Source: Bacteroidia bacterium
GTDB lineage: Bacteria > Bacteroidota > Bacteroidia > J057
Assembly: GCA_022760475.1 (NCBI GenBank)
Contig: JALEFZ010000089.1
Location: 186,001-250,000 of the forward strand
DNA: 64,000 nucleotides
Reading direction: 5' to 3'
Position numbers and translations under genes: made by a program. Shown here one piece after another: positions 61,871 through 64,000 of the stretch; position 1 is the stretch's first letter; each line of letters starts with the position of its first letter. Below the pieces are notes generated by a model. It was not told where the DNA came from. It did not search any database and saw nothing but the letters and a program-made list of their open reading frames with translations.

Positions 61871-61896
61871 GATTTGATGTAATAATTGTTGAGGCG

Positions 61897-61926
61897 CAAA
61901 TATATGCGCAAATCATCTAATTCAAA
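61897..61926 (-). promoter_or_regulatory. Promoter of the lipocalin-like gene
   Basis: Read on the minus strand, TTTG (plus 61923-61926), an 18-base spacer and TATATTTG (plus 61897-61904) match the -33 and -7 consensus. The ATG at 61870 follows after a 26-base leader. Confidence 0.6.
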
Positions 61927-61990
61927 TGATCTTTGGTAGTAGAGAGGTAGGTATTATTGCTTTTCCACATATTTCGTGGAAATAAAGCAA

Positions 61991-62869
61991 TTAATCAAAG
62001 AGACCTGAGCTCAGGTACCTGTCTCCTCTATCACAAACAATGAATACAATGATTCCCTCTTCAATTTCATCAGCTACTTTTAGCGCCGCGGTGAGCGCCC
62101 CTCCGCTACTCATTCCGGAGAAGATGGCTTCTTCCTTTGCCAGCCTCCGGGCCATGGTTCTTGCCTGATCCTGGCTGACATCAATTGTGCGATCAACGCG
62201 ATTGGAGTCAAAGATCTTGGGAAGAAATTCAGGAGACCACCTTCGGATACCAGGAATTCTTGAACCTTCCGTGGGCTGGGTGCCAACGATCTGTACATTT
62301 GGATTTTGTTCTTTCAAATACCTGGATACCCCCATGATGGTGCCAGTGGTGCCCATGGCCGATACGAAATGGGTGATTTTTCCCTTTGTATCCCTCCAGA
62401 TTTCAGGCCCCGTAGTTTTGTAGTGCATCCCCCAATTGTCGTTGTTTCCAAACTGATTTAGCATAAAATAGCCATCTACTTTGGCCATTTTTTCAGCCAA
62501 TTCTCTTGAATACTCGATGGTTTTGCTGGCATCAGTAAGGATAACTGTAGCACCAAAGGCTTTCATGGCCCCGACCCGTTCGGCTGTAGCAGATGCAGGC
62601 ATGAGCAGGGTCATGTCCAGTCCCATCAATCTGGCAATCATTGCCAGGGCGATGCCGGTATTGCCAGAGGTGGCTTCAACCAATTTGTCGCCAGGCTTGA
62701 TGTCACCCCTTTCAAGGGCACCTTTGATCATGCCGTAGGCTGCGCGGTCTTTTACACTTCCGCCCGGGTTGTGTCCCTCCAGTTTTCCATAAATTTCAAC
62801 CTTCTTTTTGGTAGGGATATGTGATAGCCTGACCAAAGGAGTATTTCCAATTAGGTCTGAGATATTCAT
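61991..62869 (-). CDS. cysM: Cysteine synthase (O-acetylserine sulfhydrylase, CysM-like)
   Basis: The 292-residue PLP enzyme makes cysteine from O-acetylserine and sulfide or thiosulfate. Lys40 in NPGGSVKDRAAYG binds PLP and SGNTG (68-72) grips its phosphate; the active-site loop TQPTEGSRIPGI is also present. Length and sequence resemble CysM more than CysK. It lies 17 bases downstream of cysE on the same strand, so one operon makes O-acetylserine and converts it to cysteine. Confidence 0.93.
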   Translation of the reverse strand: MNISDLIGNTPLVRLSHIPTKKKVEIYGKLEGHNPGGSVKDRAAYGMIKGALERGDIKPGDKLVEATSGNTGIALAMIARLMGLDMTLLMPASATAERVGAMKAFGATVILTDASKTIEYSRELAEKMAKVDGYFMLNQFGNNDNWGMHYKTTGPEIWRDTKGKITHFVSAMGTTGTIMGVSRYLKEQNPNVQIVGTQPTEGSRIPGIRRWSPEFLPKIFDSNRVDRTIDVSQDQARTMARRLAKEEAIFSGMSSGGALTAALKVADEIEEGIIVFIVCDRGDRYLSSGLFD

Positions 62870-62886
62870 AAACTCTTATGATTAGC

Positions 62887-63696
62887 TTATTTTAGTTCGG
62901 ACTCGATGGTTTGGAGCCCGACTTGATAATATACTTTTGAGAAGGGAGGGACACTTTTGGTGATCCATACATTTCCCCCAATGATGCTGTTGTGCCCGAT
63001 CACTGTCTTTCCACCCAAAATGGTAGCACCTGCATAAATGACAACATGATCCTCGATGATGGGATGTCTTTTTACATTGGCATCCTTTTTCTGTACACTC
63101 AAAGCCCCAAGGGTGACTCCCTGGTAAAGTTTTACATGTTCTCCGATCTCGGCAGTCTCCCCAATCACCACTCCGGTGCCATGGTCGATACAAAAATATC
63201 TGCCAATGGTAGCTCCGGGATGAATATCTATGCCAGTTTTGCTATGTGCGTGTTCTGTGATGATTCTCGGCAGGTCTTTGACGCCTAGCAAATGAAGTTC
63301 ATGAGCCATCCGATAGGCTGCAATGGCATAAAAACCGGGATATGACCTGATGACTTCCGAGCTGTTACGGGCAGCAGGGTCTCCCGCAAAGATGGCATCT
63401 ACATCCTGGTTGAGTTTGTCGTAGACCTCAGGCAACTTTTTGAAAAAACTTTCCACCACATGCTTTACCCCAAGCGCTCTGTTTTCCCTGTAGCAAGGAA
63501 GTAGTGCCCCCAACTCCGCCTTGAGTTGGTTGAGCAGTGCCTCTACTTCATAGGAAGATTTTAGCTGCTTTTCTGAAAAGTCCTGGTACAATAGCCCCAG
63601 CACAGACCTGAAAAAGTCTATGGTTTGTTGCGGAGGAGGGCAAGTCATTCGAGATTGATGTGCTTGCAGGATTTTATTTACAAATGAGTCATCCAT
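62887..63696 (-). CDS. cysE: Serine O-acetyltransferase
   Basis: The 269-residue enzyme makes O-acetylserine from serine and acetyl-CoA. The N-terminal helical domain is long (about 1-150), followed by left-handed beta-helix repeats: [46 protein letters not shown], then [29 protein letters not shown]. His in DIHPGA and Asp-His in IDHGTG are the expected catalytic residues. It is the first gene of the cysE-cysM operon. It lacks the C-terminal tail that binds CysK in enterobacteria. Confidence 0.94.
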   Translation of the reverse strand: MDDSFVNKILQAHQSRMTCPPPQQTIDFFRSVLGLLYQDFSEKQLKSSYEVEALLNQLKAELGALLPCYRENRALGVKHVVESFFKKLPEVYDKLNQDVDAIFAGDPAARNSSEVIRSYPGFYAIAAYRMAHELHLLGVKDLPRIITEHAHSKTGIDIHPGATIGRYFCIDHGTGVVIGETAEIGEHVKLYQGVTLGALSVQKKDANVKRHPIIEDHVVIYAGATILGGKTVIGHNSIIGGNVWITKSVPPFSKVYYQVGLQTIESELK

Positions 63697-63801
63697 GAAA
63701 GAAGACGCTTTATTCTAAGGCCAATTTGCTAGTTATACCTCAATCAAAGACAAAGGTTTGTTCAATTCTTCAAAGACTTTATCAGCTGCTTGACAGTTTA
63801 C

Positions 63802-63831
63802 AAAAAAAGCCCCTCCATCATTGGAGGGGCT
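63802..63831 (-). terminator. Intrinsic terminator of the gene at the right window edge
   Basis: The arms 63808-63817 and 63822-63831 form a perfect 10-bp stem with a TCAT loop, followed on the minus strand by a T-run (plus-strand A at 63802-63808). Confidence 0.9.
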
Positions 63832-63856
63832 ACAACGGCTCAAATATTCATTTTAC

Positions 63857-64000
63857 TTACTTGAATGCAGCTTCCATTGCTGCCATAGAAGCAGAATCGT
63901 TGAATGCAATAGGGGCTACAGCCATCCATTGCTGCTTATACCATCCGTAAGGATAAGGTTTCGCAGCACGTTTTGGATTGCGGAAATGATCCTCTGTAAC
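63857..64000 (-). CDS. Partial gene of unknown function, C-terminal 47 residues
   Basis: The frame is open to the right window edge and stops at 63857. The visible end reads DHFRNPKRAAKPYPYGWYK, then QQWMAVAPIAFNDSASMAAMEAAFK. I do not recognise it. The strong terminator past its stop and the ordinary composition support a real gene. The rest lies outside the window. Confidence 0.75.
   Translation of the reverse strand, partial: VTEDHFRNPKRAAKPYPYGWYKQQWMAVAPIAFNDSASMAAMEAAFK

Noticed and set aside
1-64000. tRNA, rRNA, CRISPR, toxin-antitoxin or restriction genes
   Set aside because: I read both strands for typical signatures and found none that I could support.

Overview
The window looks like chromosomal DNA of a free-living member of the Bacteroidota, most likely order Cytophagales. 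The evidence is: four proteins with type IX secretion (T9SS) C-terminal sorting domains, a GldB-like gliding lipoprotein, an ECF sigma / FecR / STN-TonB receptor cassette, many short-signal lipoproteins, and several upstream sites matching the Bacteroidota -7 promoter consensus TAnnTTTG. I see no rRNA, tRNA, CRISPR array, insertion sequence, prophage or integrase. Genes are densely packed on both strands, and convergent pairs are often separated by intrinsic-terminator hairpins.

Layout. 1-4 kb: the end of argS, a PASTA membrane protein with a small exported partner, an exported alpha/beta hydrolase and an OmpA-type lipoprotein. 4-11 kb: a signalling island with a TPR histidine kinase, a DUF2750 protein, a NarL-type response regulator, a receiver-less LuxR-HTH protein and a predicted barrel protein, facing a large PAS-domain kinase. 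11-18 kb: an exported superoxide dismutase, a two-gene surface operon (S74-chaperone fibre protein plus T9SS protein), an exported M1 aminopeptidase and a DUF6702 protein. 18-24 kb: the sigma / FecR / TonB-receptor cassette and an Omp28-type lipoprotein. 24-28 kb: a VOC protein, a membrane-bound AraC-type regulator, a small barrel and a DUF6029 protein. 28-31 kb: a TetR-controlled ABC exporter with two matching palindromic operators. 31-38 kb: barrel protein, GldB-like lipoprotein, bestrophin, MFS carrier, a voltage-sensor-like membrane protein coupled to DoxX, and an acetyltransferase. 38-46 kb: acetyl-CoA synthetase, an HTH regulator, an Fe-S group (mrp, GNAT, nifU-like) and a large PNGase F-like T9SS protein. 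46-54 kb: polytopic membrane protein, DnaJ-like protein, PlsC, dinB, and a 2OG-dioxygenase/CYTH pair. 54-64 kb: YraN, lipoproteins, PrsW, TIGR02757, two T9SS proteins, pncB, and the cysteine operon cysE-cysM. The window ends inside an unidentified gene.

Most metabolic genes are ordinary housekeeping. The regions most worth a second look are the DUF2750-containing two-component operon, the S74/T9SS operon, the voltage-sensor/DoxX pair, the PNGase F-like protein, the paired TetR operators, the AraC direct repeats, and a 50-residue ORF at 55.8 kb with its own promoter-like sequence. Family names come from recognising motifs by eye. No database search or structure prediction was run.
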